Positions 1-6,080 are shown, counted from the stretch's first letter. The stretch: 7,787 nt of DNA from Spirochaetaceae bacterium (GCA_016794765.1 JAEUJG010000190.1:1-7787); one strand, 5' to 3'. Program-made: numbers and translations. Notes: generated by a model not told the origin, from the letters alone.

Positions 1-416
1 AGGGAGGTGATCAGGGCGAAGAGCGGCATGATGATCATGATCGCCGGCACGCCGAGCGCCGCCACGAAGGAGTTCTGGATGAGGTTCCCCGTCCTGGAGG
101 GGAAGCGCGCCAGGATGTAGGCCGCGGGGGCCGAGACCGCGGCGATGCCGAAGCAGGCCGTGATGGTGTAGACCAGCGAGTTGACGAAATAGACGCCCAC
201 GTTGTGCGTCACGAGGGCCTTCACGTAGTTCTCGGGGTGGAAGCCCGACTTGAAGAGCTCGCCCTTGAAGATGTCGCGCGTCGTGGAGAACGAGGCCGCG
301 ACGATCCAGCCGATGAGCACGAAGGTGAAGAGGCACCAGGCCGTCACGACGAGATAGCCCGGGAGTTGGTTGCCGCGCGCGGCCCTGCTCATCCTGCCTG
401 AATTGATTCCGCTCAT
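1..416 (-). CDS. Sugar ABC transporter permease, MalG/CUT1 type (3' end cut by window edge)
   Basis: Inner-membrane permease, the second of a heterodimeric pair that would form the channel of a CUT1 sugar importer. I translated 138 complete codons from ATG at 416 and the frame stays open to the window edge. Hydrophobic segments lie at about residues 20-42, 75-100 and 112-136. Between the first two is the short periplasmic stretch around FHPENYVKAL, and ILARF follows the second; both are typical of MalG-type proteins. About half the usual 270-300 residues are present, and the EAA loop that contacts the ATPase lies outside the window. The start is chosen because AAGGAG (423-428 on the complement) sits 6 nt upstream. 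An in-frame ATG at residue 9 is less likely. The gene begins 25 bp after the MalF-type gene and is the fifth gene of the operon. Family assignment is secure; the substrate is not visible. Confidence 0.9.
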   Translation of the reverse strand, partial: MSGINSGRMSRAARGNQLPGYLVVTAWCLFTFVLIGWIVAASFSTTRDIFKGELFKSGFHPENYVKALVTHNVGVYFVNSLVYTITACFGIAAVSAPAAYILARFPSRTGNLIQNSFVAALGVPAIMIIMPLFALITS

Positions 417-441
417 TCCTTGCTCCTTCTCCCGCGTGCTT

Positions 442-1353
442 TCAGTACTCGAGGCCGTCGTCGCGGATCGCCTTGCTAGACGCGAGGAAGATCGCGAGGA
501 CCATCAGGGAGAGGAGGACGCCGACGGCGGCGCCCGCCCCGACGTTGCGCTCCGTCACCACCATGTTGGCGCCGAAGACCATCTGGTACATGTAGACCAT
601 CGGGGTCACGGTGCCCGGCTCCGGATTGAGCGGCGAAAAGACCATCGACCAGATGAAGAAGACGACCGTGCTGATGGTCCAGAGCACGATGCTCGTCCGC
701 ATGACGCCCTTCATGAGGGGCATCGTGATGAGGCGGAACTGCCTGAACTTGCCCGCCCCCTCGATCGTCGCCACCTCGTAGAAGTCCGCGGGGATCTTCT
801 CGATGCCCGCCATGAAGATCAGCATGAAGTAGCCGACCATGCCGAAGCAGTACGCCACGAGGAGGGCGCCGAAGACGTGCTCGGGCGAGGTCCACTGGAC
901 CGCCGAGAGGCTCTCGAGGCCCAGGGTCTTGAAGGTCGACTTGAGGAGGCCGTAGCGCGAGCTGTAGACGTACTGCATCCACATCGTGCCCATGGCCACC
1001 GCGGAGATGACGTTCGGGAGGTAGATCACCGCGCGGAAAAAGGACTTGAGGCGGACGCCCGAGGTGAGGATCGCCGCGAGGAGGAGGGCCAGGGCGAACA
1101 CGAGGAGGCCGCCGTAGAGCCAGATGCCGGCGATGTTCCGCATCGAGCGCAGGAAGAGCTCGGAGGAGAAAAGCGTGCGGTAGTTGTCGAGGCCGGCGAA
1201 GCTCCACTTGGACACCGCGTCGGTGATCGAATCGACCTTGAAGAAGCTCATCACCGTGGTGCGGAGCGTCGGGTAGAGGAACACGGCGAGGTACGAGAGC
1301 ACCGCCGGCCCAAGGAACACCGCCTTCATGAGGGTATGCCGCTTCTTTTTCAC
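442..1353 (-). CDS. Sugar ABC transporter permease, MalF/CUT1 type
   Basis: First permease of the CUT1-type importer, 303 residues and full length for the family. About six membrane segments are visible, near residues 11-30, 73-97, 106-130, 160-182, 217-240 and 272-292. The cytoplasmic EAA loop that docks on the ATPase lies at about 192-214 and reads YEVATIEGAGKFRQF, followed by ITMPLM. An N-terminal FLGPAVLSYLAVFLYP stretch and the YLPNVISAVAMGTMW segment are also typical. I chose GTG at 1353 because AAGGAGGA (1361-1368 on the complement) lies 7 nt upstream. The internal ATG at residue 9 has no comparable site. The gene follows the binding-protein gene after a 62-nt gap containing a strong hairpin and precedes the MalG-type gene by 25 bp. 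No ATPase gene is present in the window. Confidence 0.95.
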   Translation of the reverse strand: MKKKRHTLMKAVFLGPAVLSYLAVFLYPTLRTTVMSFFKVDSITDAVSKWSFAGLDNYRTLFSSELFLRSMRNIAGIWLYGGLLVFALALLLAAILTSGVRLKSFFRAVIYLPNVISAVAMGTMWMQYVYSSRYGLLKSTFKTLGLESLSAVQWTSPEHVFGALLVAYCFGMVGYFMLIFMAGIEKIPADFYEVATIEGAGKFRQFRLITMPLMKGVMRTSIVLWTISTVVFFIWSMVFSPLNPEPGTVTPMVYMYQMVFGANMVVTERNVGAGAAVGVLLSLMVLAIFLASSKAIRDDGLEY

Positions 1354-1379
1354 GTTTCTCTCCTCCTTGCCCGGGAAAG

Positions 1380-1410
1380 TCCGGACGGCCGCGTTTCGCG
1401 GCCGCCCGGA
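1380..1410 (-). promoter_or_regulatory. Intercistronic stem-loop between the binding-protein and permease genes
   Basis: The two 14-nt arms, 1380-1393 and 1397-1410, pair around a 3-nt loop. All pairs are Watson-Crick except 1385/1405. On the plus strand that position is an A-C mismatch, but in the minus-strand transcript it becomes a G-U wobble, so the operon mRNA forms an unbroken 14-bp stem. Only a short U-run follows, so a full intrinsic terminator is unlikely. In ABC importer operons, hairpins at this position commonly stabilise the upstream binding-protein mRNA or limit read-through into the permeases. That role is inferred here. Confidence 0.7.
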
Positions 1411-1415
1411 GGGGA

Positions 1416-2660
1416 TCACTTCTTCATCGCCGCGACGAACTGCTCGGCGGTGATGGTGCCGCCGACCAGCTTCGTGAAGTTCTCGGAGATGACGGGAAGC
1501 TTGTCGACGTTCGCCTGGATGCCCGCCGCCCAGGGGTAGCAGGTCTTCAGGTTGTTGAAGATGGCCTTGGCCTCGGCGAGCTGGACGGGCCAGTCGGTGG
1601 TGCCGCCCACGGGCACGCCGTAAGACTTCTTGGCGAGCTCGGCGTCCCACTTGCCGGTGGTGAGGTGGGCGATGAGCGCGAAGGCGACGTCGGGGTTCTT
1701 GCAGTTCTTGTTGATCTGGAAGGCCTGCGCGCCGAAGTTCGCCGCGGTCTGGTCGTCCTTGCCGCCGGGGACGGTCGGGAAGGAGAAGGTGCCCCACTTG
1801 AAGTCGGGACCGGTGGATCCCATGATCTCGTTGACGAGCCAGGTGCCGTTCAGGTACATCGTGACGTCGCCCGCGGCCACGTCCTGCTGGCCGGCCGGCC
1901 ACTTGTTGCCGGCGACGGTCTTGGAGAGGTAGCCCGACTTGGCGAGGTTCTCGAAGGCCTTGGCCATCTGGAGGACGGCGGGGTCGCTCCACATCGCGTT
2001 GGTCTTGTCCTTCACGAGCTGCTCGACCCAGGGGTAGCCCTTGGCGCGGGCGAGGTAGTAGCCGGGGAGGGTGTCCATGTAGGCGTCGTCCACCGTCATC
2101 GGGGTGAAGCCGGCGGCCTTGAGCTTGGCCATCGCCGCGAGGAGCTCGTCCCAGGTCTTCGGCGCGGCCTTGATCCCGGCCTTGTCGAAGTGCTCCTTGT
2201 TGTACATGAAGGCGAAGACGAAGGGCTGGTAGGGCACGGCGTAAAGGCCCTTGTCCGCGGCGTAGGAGCGCGAAAGGTTGAGGAGGGAGCCCATGACGGC
2301 GTCCTTGTAGGCCTTGCCGCCGGTGCTCGGGTAGCTCTTGGCGAGGTAGGCGTCGAGCTTGAGCGCGTAGGCGCCCCAGGTCTTGACGACGCGCTCGGTG
2401 TCCTCGTCCCAGAGGTCGATGACCTGCTTGTTGTCCAGGGCGGGCTGGAGCGTCTTGCGGATCTCGCGGCCGTTCCAGTTGATCTCCACCTTGACGCCGG
2501 CGTTCTTGGCCTCGAAGTCGCGGATGGCGGCCTCGAGGACCTGTGCCTGGGGCTCGGTCTGGTTCCACATGGACCAGTAGACCAGCTTGACCGCCGGGGC
2601 GGCCGTCGCGGCGGCGACGGCGACCAGAAGCGCGAGGGCGATCGCGAACGTTCTCTTCAT
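1416..2660 (-). CDS. Periplasmic sugar-binding protein of an ABC importer (family 1 solute-binding protein)
   Basis: Captures the sugar in the periplasm and delivers it to the two permeases encoded downstream. The protein has 414 residues, typical for this family. It begins with MKRT and a hydrophobic Ala-rich core (about residues 5-20), with likely cleavage after Ala20 or Ala23. There is no cysteine near that site, so it is a soluble periplasmic protein, not a lipoprotein. The mature part opens with KLVYWSMWNQ, the usual first strand, and later shows PYQPFVFAFMYNKEHFDKAGI, TWDELLAAM and VTMYLNGTWLVNEI, which are characteristic family blocks. Many Trp and Tyr residues could stack on a sugar ring. 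The ATG is preceded by AAGGAGG (2665-2671 on the complement), 4 nt away. That site overlaps the stop codon of the kinase gene. The ligand cannot be read from sequence; amino sugars or their disaccharides are suggested by the neighbouring kinase. Confidence 0.95.
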   Translation of the reverse strand: MKRTFAIALALLVAVAAATAAPAVKLVYWSMWNQTEPQAQVLEAAIRDFEAKNAGVKVEINWNGREIRKTLQPALDNKQVIDLWDEDTERVVKTWGAYALKLDAYLAKSYPSTGGKAYKDAVMGSLLNLSRSYAADKGLYAVPYQPFVFAFMYNKEHFDKAGIKAAPKTWDELLAAMAKLKAAGFTPMTVDDAYMDTLPGYYLARAKGYPWVEQLVKDKTNAMWSDPAVLQMAKAFENLAKSGYLSKTVAGNKWPAGQQDVAAGDVTMYLNGTWLVNEIMGSTGPDFKWGTFSFPTVPGGKDDQTAANFGAQAFQINKNCKNPDVAFALIAHLTTGKWDAELAKKSYGVPVGGTTDWPVQLAEAKAIFNNLKTCYPWAAGIQANVDKLPVISENFTKLVGGTITAEQFVAAMKK

Positions 2661-2669
2661 GATGCCTCC

Positions 2670-3860
2670 TTACTCAATCTTCCGGTCCGGCGCCGATGGC
2701 CGGCCGGGGGAATCCCCGTCAAGTCCCGCGAAGGCCGCCGCCGTGGCGGCGCGCATCGCGTCCCAGTTCTCTTCCATCGAGCGCGCCAGGGCTACCTGGG
2801 TGCGGCAGCGCTCGAGGTTGTGCGTCGGCCCCGAGACGCGGTAGTAGCGGTCGCCCTCGAGCCAGTCGGTGAGGAAACGGATGCCCATGATCAGCGTGAT
2901 GATCCGCCCGCCGTGGGGCAGGAGCTCGATCTCCGCGGGCGTGAGGAAGGTCCTTCCGCCCGGAGCGGTCCCCGCCGCGTAGCCCCGGACCAGGGCCTCG
3001 TACATCGGCAGGGAAAGGCGCATCCGCGAGGGATCGGGCTCGTCCTCCGCCGCGGAGGCGGGCACGGTGCGCGCCAGGTCCCCGAAGTCGTAGGCGGAGG
3101 CGCCGGGCATCGTCGTGTCGAGGTCGATGACGCAGATAGCCTCTCCGGAACGGTCGTCGAGGAGGAGGTTCTGGATCTTGGTGTCGTTGTGCGTTATGCG
3201 CTCCGGGATCTCCACGGACTCGAGGGCGGACACGATGCGGTCGAAGCCCCCGCTGTTCGCGCGGAAGAAGTCGATCTCCGCGGCCGCCGCGGCGGCGCGC
3301 CCGGCGCGGTCCTCCGCGACGGCGGCCTCGAAGGCGGCGTAGCGGGTGCGCGCGTTGTGGAAATTCGGGATGGTCTCCGCCAGGCGCGGACCGGGCAGGT
3401 CGGAGAGCAGTCGCTGGAAGCGGCCCACGGCCCCGCCGAGGGCGCCGGCCCGCGCCGGGCTGTCCATGAGCTCGGAGGAGCGCGCGCCCTCGATGAAGAG
3501 GTAGGCCCGCCAGAAGCCGCCTTCGGCGTCGCGCCAGAAGGGCCGTCCGTCGCGCGCCGGCAGGACGGTGAGGGCCCGGCGCGAGACGCCTTGGGCGCCC
3601 TCGGCCGCAAGGCGGCGCCGGAGGTGCTCGGTGACCCGGAGCACGTTGTCCATCAGGGCCTCGGGCTCGCGGAAGACGTAGGTGTTCACCTTTTGGAGGA
3701 GGTAGCGCACGCGCCGCCCCGCCTGGTTGACCGCGACGACGTAGCTGCCGTTGATGTGGCCGGTGCCGTAGGACCGCACCGAGAGGATGTCGCCGTAGAG
3801 GGAGAAGGCGCCGGCGGCCTCGCGGGCCGCGGCGAGGGGCGAGCGGACGCGGGGGCTCAC
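2670..3860 (-). CDS. NahK-like anomeric sugar kinase (APH-fold phosphotransferase)
   Basis: Probably uses ATP to phosphorylate a sugar at C1 in the cytoplasm, as N-acetylhexosamine 1-kinase (NahK/LnpB of Bifidobacterium longum) does. The 396-residue protein, counted from GTG at 3860, follows NahK blocks from memory. These are YGTGHINGSY (31-40), a NAHK-like GGFWRAYLFIEG (114-125), the catalytic-loop THND (223-226, D226 as likely base), the metal-binding IDLDTTMPG (245-253), YDFGDLART (257-265), and near the C-terminus IMGIRFLTDWLEGDRYY then HNLERCRTQ. NahK has about 360 residues; the excess is a Pro/Ala/Gly-rich C-terminal tail and a few insertions. The frame is open far upstream, but homology begins just after the GTG. 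That GTG overlaps the stop of the nucleotidyltransferase gene in GTGA, implying translational coupling. Only a weak GGGGGC lies upstream. Other APH-fold sugar or amino-alcohol kinases are possible, so the exact substrate is open. Confidence 0.88.
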   Translation of the reverse strand: MSPRVRSPLAAAREAAGAFSLYGDILSVRSYGTGHINGSYVVAVNQAGRRVRYLLQKVNTYVFREPEALMDNVLRVTEHLRRRLAAEGAQGVSRRALTVLPARDGRPFWRDAEGGFWRAYLFIEGARSSELMDSPARAGALGGAVGRFQRLLSDLPGPRLAETIPNFHNARTRYAAFEAAVAEDRAGRAAAAAAEIDFFRANSGGFDRIVSALESVEIPERITHNDTKIQNLLLDDRSGEAICVIDLDTTMPGASAYDFGDLARTVPASAAEDEPDPSRMRLSLPMYEALVRGYAAGTAPGGRTFLTPAEIELLPHGGRIITLIMGIRFLTDWLEGDRYYRVSGPTHNLERCRTQVALARSMEENWDAMRAATAAAFAGLDGDSPGRPSAPDRKIE

Positions 3861-4822
3861 GGACGCCCCCAGAGCGGCGCGGGGTAGCGGCCCGCCCCGG
3901 TCAGGGCGGCCACGCGCGCGCGCGCGTCCTCGAGGTCCTCGCGGTAGGTGAGGCCGAACCAGGCCTCCGGCGTCGGCAGGACCCTGACGGTCGCCCGCCC
4001 CGCCGCGACGAGCTCGTCCACGAGGCCGGGCAGGTAGAACTCGGCCTTGGGAGAGGACGCGTTGGCCGATATAAAGCGGTCGAAGAGGGGCCGCGCGAGG
4101 GGGAAGACCGCGGGGGTGAAGCCCCAGAGGTTCATGGAGACGACGGCGTCGCCGGAGAGCCCGCGCTCGCCCCCCTCGGGGAGGCGCGAAAGATAGGCGA
4201 CGCCGCGCCCGGCGCCCGCCGCGGAACCGGCCGCGGCGCCGGCCGCCACCTCGCAGATCGCGGTGTGCTCCGTCACGCCCCGGAGGAAGCCGTCGGCGGC
4301 CACCTCGCAAAGGCCGCGGGAGACCGCGCCGTGCGGGCTCGTCGTGTTCGCCAGGAGGAAGCCCGCCATGCAGAATTCCGCGGCGGCGGGATCGGCCGCG
4401 GCCAGGAAGCCGTGGACGGCCTCGAAGGAGGCCCGGCCGTAGAAGTCGTCGGCGTTGATGACGGCGAAGGGCGCGTCCAGGGCCTCGGCGGCGCAGAGGA
4501 GGGCGTGTCCGGTGCCCCAGGGCTTGGCGCGCCCGGAGGCGGCGGCCGCGGCGGGGGCCGCGGGCGGCAGGAGGCTTTCGAGCTCCTGGAAGACCAGGCG
4601 GCTCCGGACCCGCGCGGGCAGGCGCGCAAGGACATGGGAGCGGAAATCCGGCTCGATCGAGCGCCGGACGAGGAAGACGATCTCGTCAAAGCCCGCCTGG
4701 AGGGCGTCGTGGACGGAGTATTCGAGGACGGTCTCGCCGGCGGAGCCGACCGAGGCCATCTGCTTGATGCCGCCGAAGCGAGAGCCCATTCCGGCGGCCA
4801 GGACCAACAGGGAAGTCTTCAT
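3857..4822 (-). CDS. Sugar-1-phosphate nucleotidyltransferase (NDP-sugar pyrophosphorylase-like)
   Basis: Likely transfers a nucleotide from an NTP to a sugar-1-phosphate, releasing pyrophosphate. The 321-residue protein has a Rossmann-type nucleotidyltransferase fold. Visible motifs are LAAGMGSRFGGIKQ (8-21, the nucleotide-binding signature with its Lys), KPWGTGHAL (100-108), NADDFYG (123-129, metal-binding Asp), VVSMNLWGF (227-235) and AWFGLTYREDLEDA (287-300). In this family such genes are often paired with an APH-fold kinase. Here the two overlap by 4 nt, so the product of the kinase is a plausible substrate. It is the first gene of the operon. The ATG at 4822 is clear from homology but has no good Shine-Dalgarno. 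Ala/Gly-rich stretches at about 87-98 and 192-207 look like GC-driven loop expansions. UTP and HexNAc-1-phosphate or Gal/Glc-1-phosphate are guesses. Confidence 0.9.
   Translation of the reverse strand: MKTSLLVLAAGMGSRFGGIKQMASVGSAGETVLEYSVHDALQAGFDEIVFLVRRSIEPDFRSHVLARLPARVRSRLVFQELESLLPPAAPAAAAASGRAKPWGTGHALLCAAEALDAPFAVINADDFYGRASFEAVHGFLAAADPAAAEFCMAGFLLANTTSPHGAVSRGLCEVAADGFLRGVTEHTAICEVAAGAAAGSAAGAGRGVAYLSRLPEGGERGLSGDAVVSMNLWGFTPAVFPLARPLFDRFISANASSPKAEFYLPGLVDELVAAGRATVRVLPTPEAWFGLTYREDLEDARARVAALTGAGRYPAPLWGRP
3911..3927. repeat. Alternating CG dinucleotide run inside the nucleotidyltransferase gene
   Basis: Seven consecutive CG units (3913-3926) flanked by CA and T give 17 bases of strict purine-pyrimidine alternation. 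It codes for an Ala-Arg-Ala-Arg stretch near residue 300, close to the 3' end of the gene. Such a run could slip during replication or adopt Z-form DNA; neither is shown. Confidence 0.8.
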
Positions 4823-4871
4823 AACGTGTAGTGAGCCTACGCCCCATTCGGCGCCTCGAACATGCTCGAGA

Positions 4872-4898
4872 CTGCATTCGATATGGACGAACCTGCAG
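4872..4898. promoter_or_regulatory. Candidate operator: imperfect inverted repeat
   Basis: CTGCATTCG (4872-4880) and CGAACCTGCAG (4888-4898) are inverted copies around a 7-nt spacer. They differ by a 2-nt insertion in the right arm. The repeat overlaps the candidate regulator promoter at 4884-4912. Binding here could therefore give autoregulation as well as control of the operon. AraC-family proteins more often use direct repeats, so the assignment to this regulator is tentative. Confidence 0.4.
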
Positions 4899-4912
4899 AT
4901 TGGACTTAAAAT
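4884..4912 (+). promoter_or_regulatory. Candidate sigma-70-type promoter for the regulator
   Basis: TGGACG (4884-4889) and TAAAAT (4907-4912) are separated by 17 bp and match the consensus at four and five of six positions. Transcription would start around 4919-4921, at or just before the ATG, implying a leaderless or nearly leaderless mRNA. A promoter farther upstream cannot be excluded. Confidence 0.4.
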
Positions 4913-4920
4913 CGAGGGCC

Positions 4921-5865
4921 ATGGCCCAACGTCTCGGCCTTTTCCTCCGGGAAGAGGTGCAGGAACTCATCGACGCCTTCGCCGCCTGCTTCGCCGCGAA
5001 GATCACCTTCTTCTCCTCGGAGATGGAGGAGCTCTCCGTCGGCCTCCGCGGCCCCGGCTCGCGCTACTGCCGAATCGTGCAGAACGACCTGAAGCTCCTC
5101 TACCGCTGCCACGCGATGGACCGCGAAATGTGCCGCCGCGCCCAGGCCCGCGACGAACCCCTGCGCTACCGCTGCCACGCCGGCCTCGTGGAGGCCATCA
5201 TCCCGATCCGCCTCGAGGGCAAGACCATCGGCACGATGATGGTCGGCCAGATCCGCGAGGCGCCCCGGCCGCCCGCCGACATCGTCGCGGCCTGGACCGC
5301 GCTGCGCGGCGATCCGGCCGGCCTCCTCGAGGCCTGGAGCGAGCTCGAGCCCTTCGACGAGGAACGGCTCGGGAACATGCTCCGCCTTTTCAAGGTCCTC
5401 GTCCAGTTCATCGTCTCGCAGAACTACGTGACCCTCCGGCAGGGCCTCCTCATCGAGCGGGTCCTGCGCTACGTGGACGACCGCCTGGACGAGCCCATCC
5501 TCCTCGCGGAGGCGGCCCGGGACCTCGACCGCAGCGAGTCGGCCATAGCCCACGCGATCAAGAAGAAGCTCGGACTCTCCTTTTCGAGCCTCGTCAACCT
5601 CAAGAAGATCGAGCGCTTCGAGACCCACCTGGCCAAGGAGCCCTCCCTGACCATCCAGGACGCCGCCGCCCTCGTCGGCTTCCTCGATCCCCTCTACTTT
5701 TCCCGGGTGTACAAGAAGCACCGCCTCATCCCGCCCTCGGCCTACCTCGCCTCCCTCAGGGCGGGCGCCCTGGGCCTCCCCCGCCCCGCCGAGGAGCGCC
5801 GCCCGGCCGAGGAACGCCGTCCGGCCGAGGGGGGCGGCCCCGCGGAGACCGATTTTTCGATTTAG
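4921..5865 (+). CDS. PocR-domain/AraC-type transcriptional regulator
   Basis: Probably senses a small molecule and controls the divergent sugar operon. The 314-residue protein has an N-terminal PocR-type sensory domain (about residues 8-150). It contains C50, C63, C71 and the YRCHAGL block with C85-H86, then IPIRLEGKTIGTMMVGQIRE (94-113). A two-helix-turn-helix AraC DNA-binding domain follows at about 180-280. Its second HTH includes IQDAAALVGFLDPLYFSRVYKKH and ends with PPSAYLASLR. The protein ends in a low-complexity tail of RPAEER repeats. ATG 4921 is chosen because the sensory domain starts right after it. The frame continues upstream to a GTG at 4831, but that would add about 30 unrelated residues and leave only 8 bp to the divergent start codon. 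The only purine-rich site, GAGGG, is too close to the ATG to be a normal Shine-Dalgarno. The ligand is unknown; being next to the operon suggests the imported sugar or a derivative. Confidence 0.9.
   Translation: MAQRLGLFLREEVQELIDAFAACFAAKITFFSSEMEELSVGLRGPGSRYCRIVQNDLKLLYRCHAMDREMCRRAQARDEPLRYRCHAGLVEAIIPIRLEGKTIGTMMVGQIREAPRPPADIVAAWTALRGDPAGLLEAWSELEPFDEERLGNMLRLFKVLVQFIVSQNYVTLRQGLLIERVLRYVDDRLDEPILLAEAARDLDRSESAIAHAIKKKLGLSFSSLVNLKKIERFETHLAKEPSLTIQDAAALVGFLDPLYFSRVYKKHRLIPPSAYLASLRAGALGLPRPAEERRPAEERRPAEGGGPAETDFSI
5782..5847 (+). repeat. Tandem 18-bp coding repeat at the 3' end of the regulator gene
   Basis: Units at 5782-5799, 5800-5817 and 5818-5835, plus a partial unit to 5847, encode RPAEER, RPAEER, RPAEGG and GPAE. 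The repeat lies after the DNA-binding domain and just before the stop. The unit length is a multiple of three, so gain or loss of a copy would keep the frame. Confidence 0.85.
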
Positions 5866-5883
5866 CCCGTGCCCCCGTGATCG

Positions 5884-5943
5884 GGCCGGGCCGGACCAAG
5901 GGGCCCGGCCGCGGGGGCTTTCCGCCCCTCCGGCGTTTCGCCG
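5884..5943 (+). terminator. Run of three hairpins downstream of the regulator gene; probable terminator region
   Basis: The first and strongest hairpin pairs GGCCGGGCC (5884-5892) with GGCCCGGCC (5902-5910) around a 9-nt loop. The second pairs GGGGC (5914-5918) with GCCCC (5924-5928). The third pairs CGGCG (5931-5935) with CGCCG (5939-5943) around TTT. No long U-tract follows any of them, so classic intrinsic termination is uncertain. Their place 18 bp after the stop and ahead of the nifJ promoter favours a termination or mRNA-end role. Confidence 0.5.
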
Positions 5944-5995
5944 ACAAAAATCATCGCCTGAGTCGATATTTTCATAGCGAGTCGGGCCCCGCGTA

Positions 5996-6024
5996 TTGAA
6001 CAAAAAATCGAATCGTTTTACTAT
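5996..6024 (+). promoter_or_regulatory. Sigma-70-type promoter for nifJ
   Basis: TTGAAC (5996-6001) and TACTAT (6019-6024) are separated by exactly 17 bp in a locally AT-rich stretch of an otherwise GC-rich window. The predicted start near 6031 gives a leader of about 50 nt. The leader contains AAGGA at 6070-6074, 6 nt before the nifJ ATG. Confidence 0.7.
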
Positions 6025-6080
6025 ATGAGCGGCTCCGATCGAGCCCCCAATCCCCATCCCCATCTTTTCAAGGAATCCGT

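Larger units (their letters stand above)
4823..4920. promoter_or_regulatory. Divergent control region between the sugar operon and the regulator gene
   Basis: This 98-bp gap must carry the promoters for both the minus-strand operon and the plus-strand regulator. It is more AT-rich than its surroundings toward the regulator end. It contains the inverted repeat at 4872-4898 and a CTCGA direct repeat (4855-4859 and 4865-4869) spaced by one helical turn. It also has a TTCG/CGAA pair at 4847-4850 and 4857-4860. No convincing minus-strand -35/-10 pair was found. That would fit an activator-dependent promoter, but it is an inference from a negative result. Confidence 0.6.

Noticed and set aside
1354..2568. 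Apparent N-terminal extension of the MalF-type permease reaching into the binding-protein gene
   Set aside because: The extension is Arg/Gly/Pro-rich out-of-frame translation of the binding-protein gene. A GTG with an excellent Shine-Dalgarno at 1353 gives a standard-length permease.
1665..3887. 740-residue open frame on the plus strand opposite the binding-protein and kinase genes
   Set aside because: It spans two convincing minus-strand genes and has low-complexity composition with no motifs; a shadow of GC-rich codon use.
3861..4310. Upstream extension of the kinase frame
   Set aside because: It is an Arg-rich out-of-frame reading of the nucleotidyltransferase gene. Kinase homology begins after the GTG at 3860.
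4831..4920. Earlier GTG start for the regulator
   Set aside because: It would add 30 residues with no domain match, remove nearly all of the divergent intergenic region and has no ribosome-binding site.
4455..5999. Long plus-strand frame running across the divergent region, and a minus-strand frame at 4906-6063
   Set aside because: Both are shadow readings of the nucleotidyltransferase and regulator genes, with Pro/Arg/Gly-rich or Gly/Glu/Leu-rich composition and no motifs.
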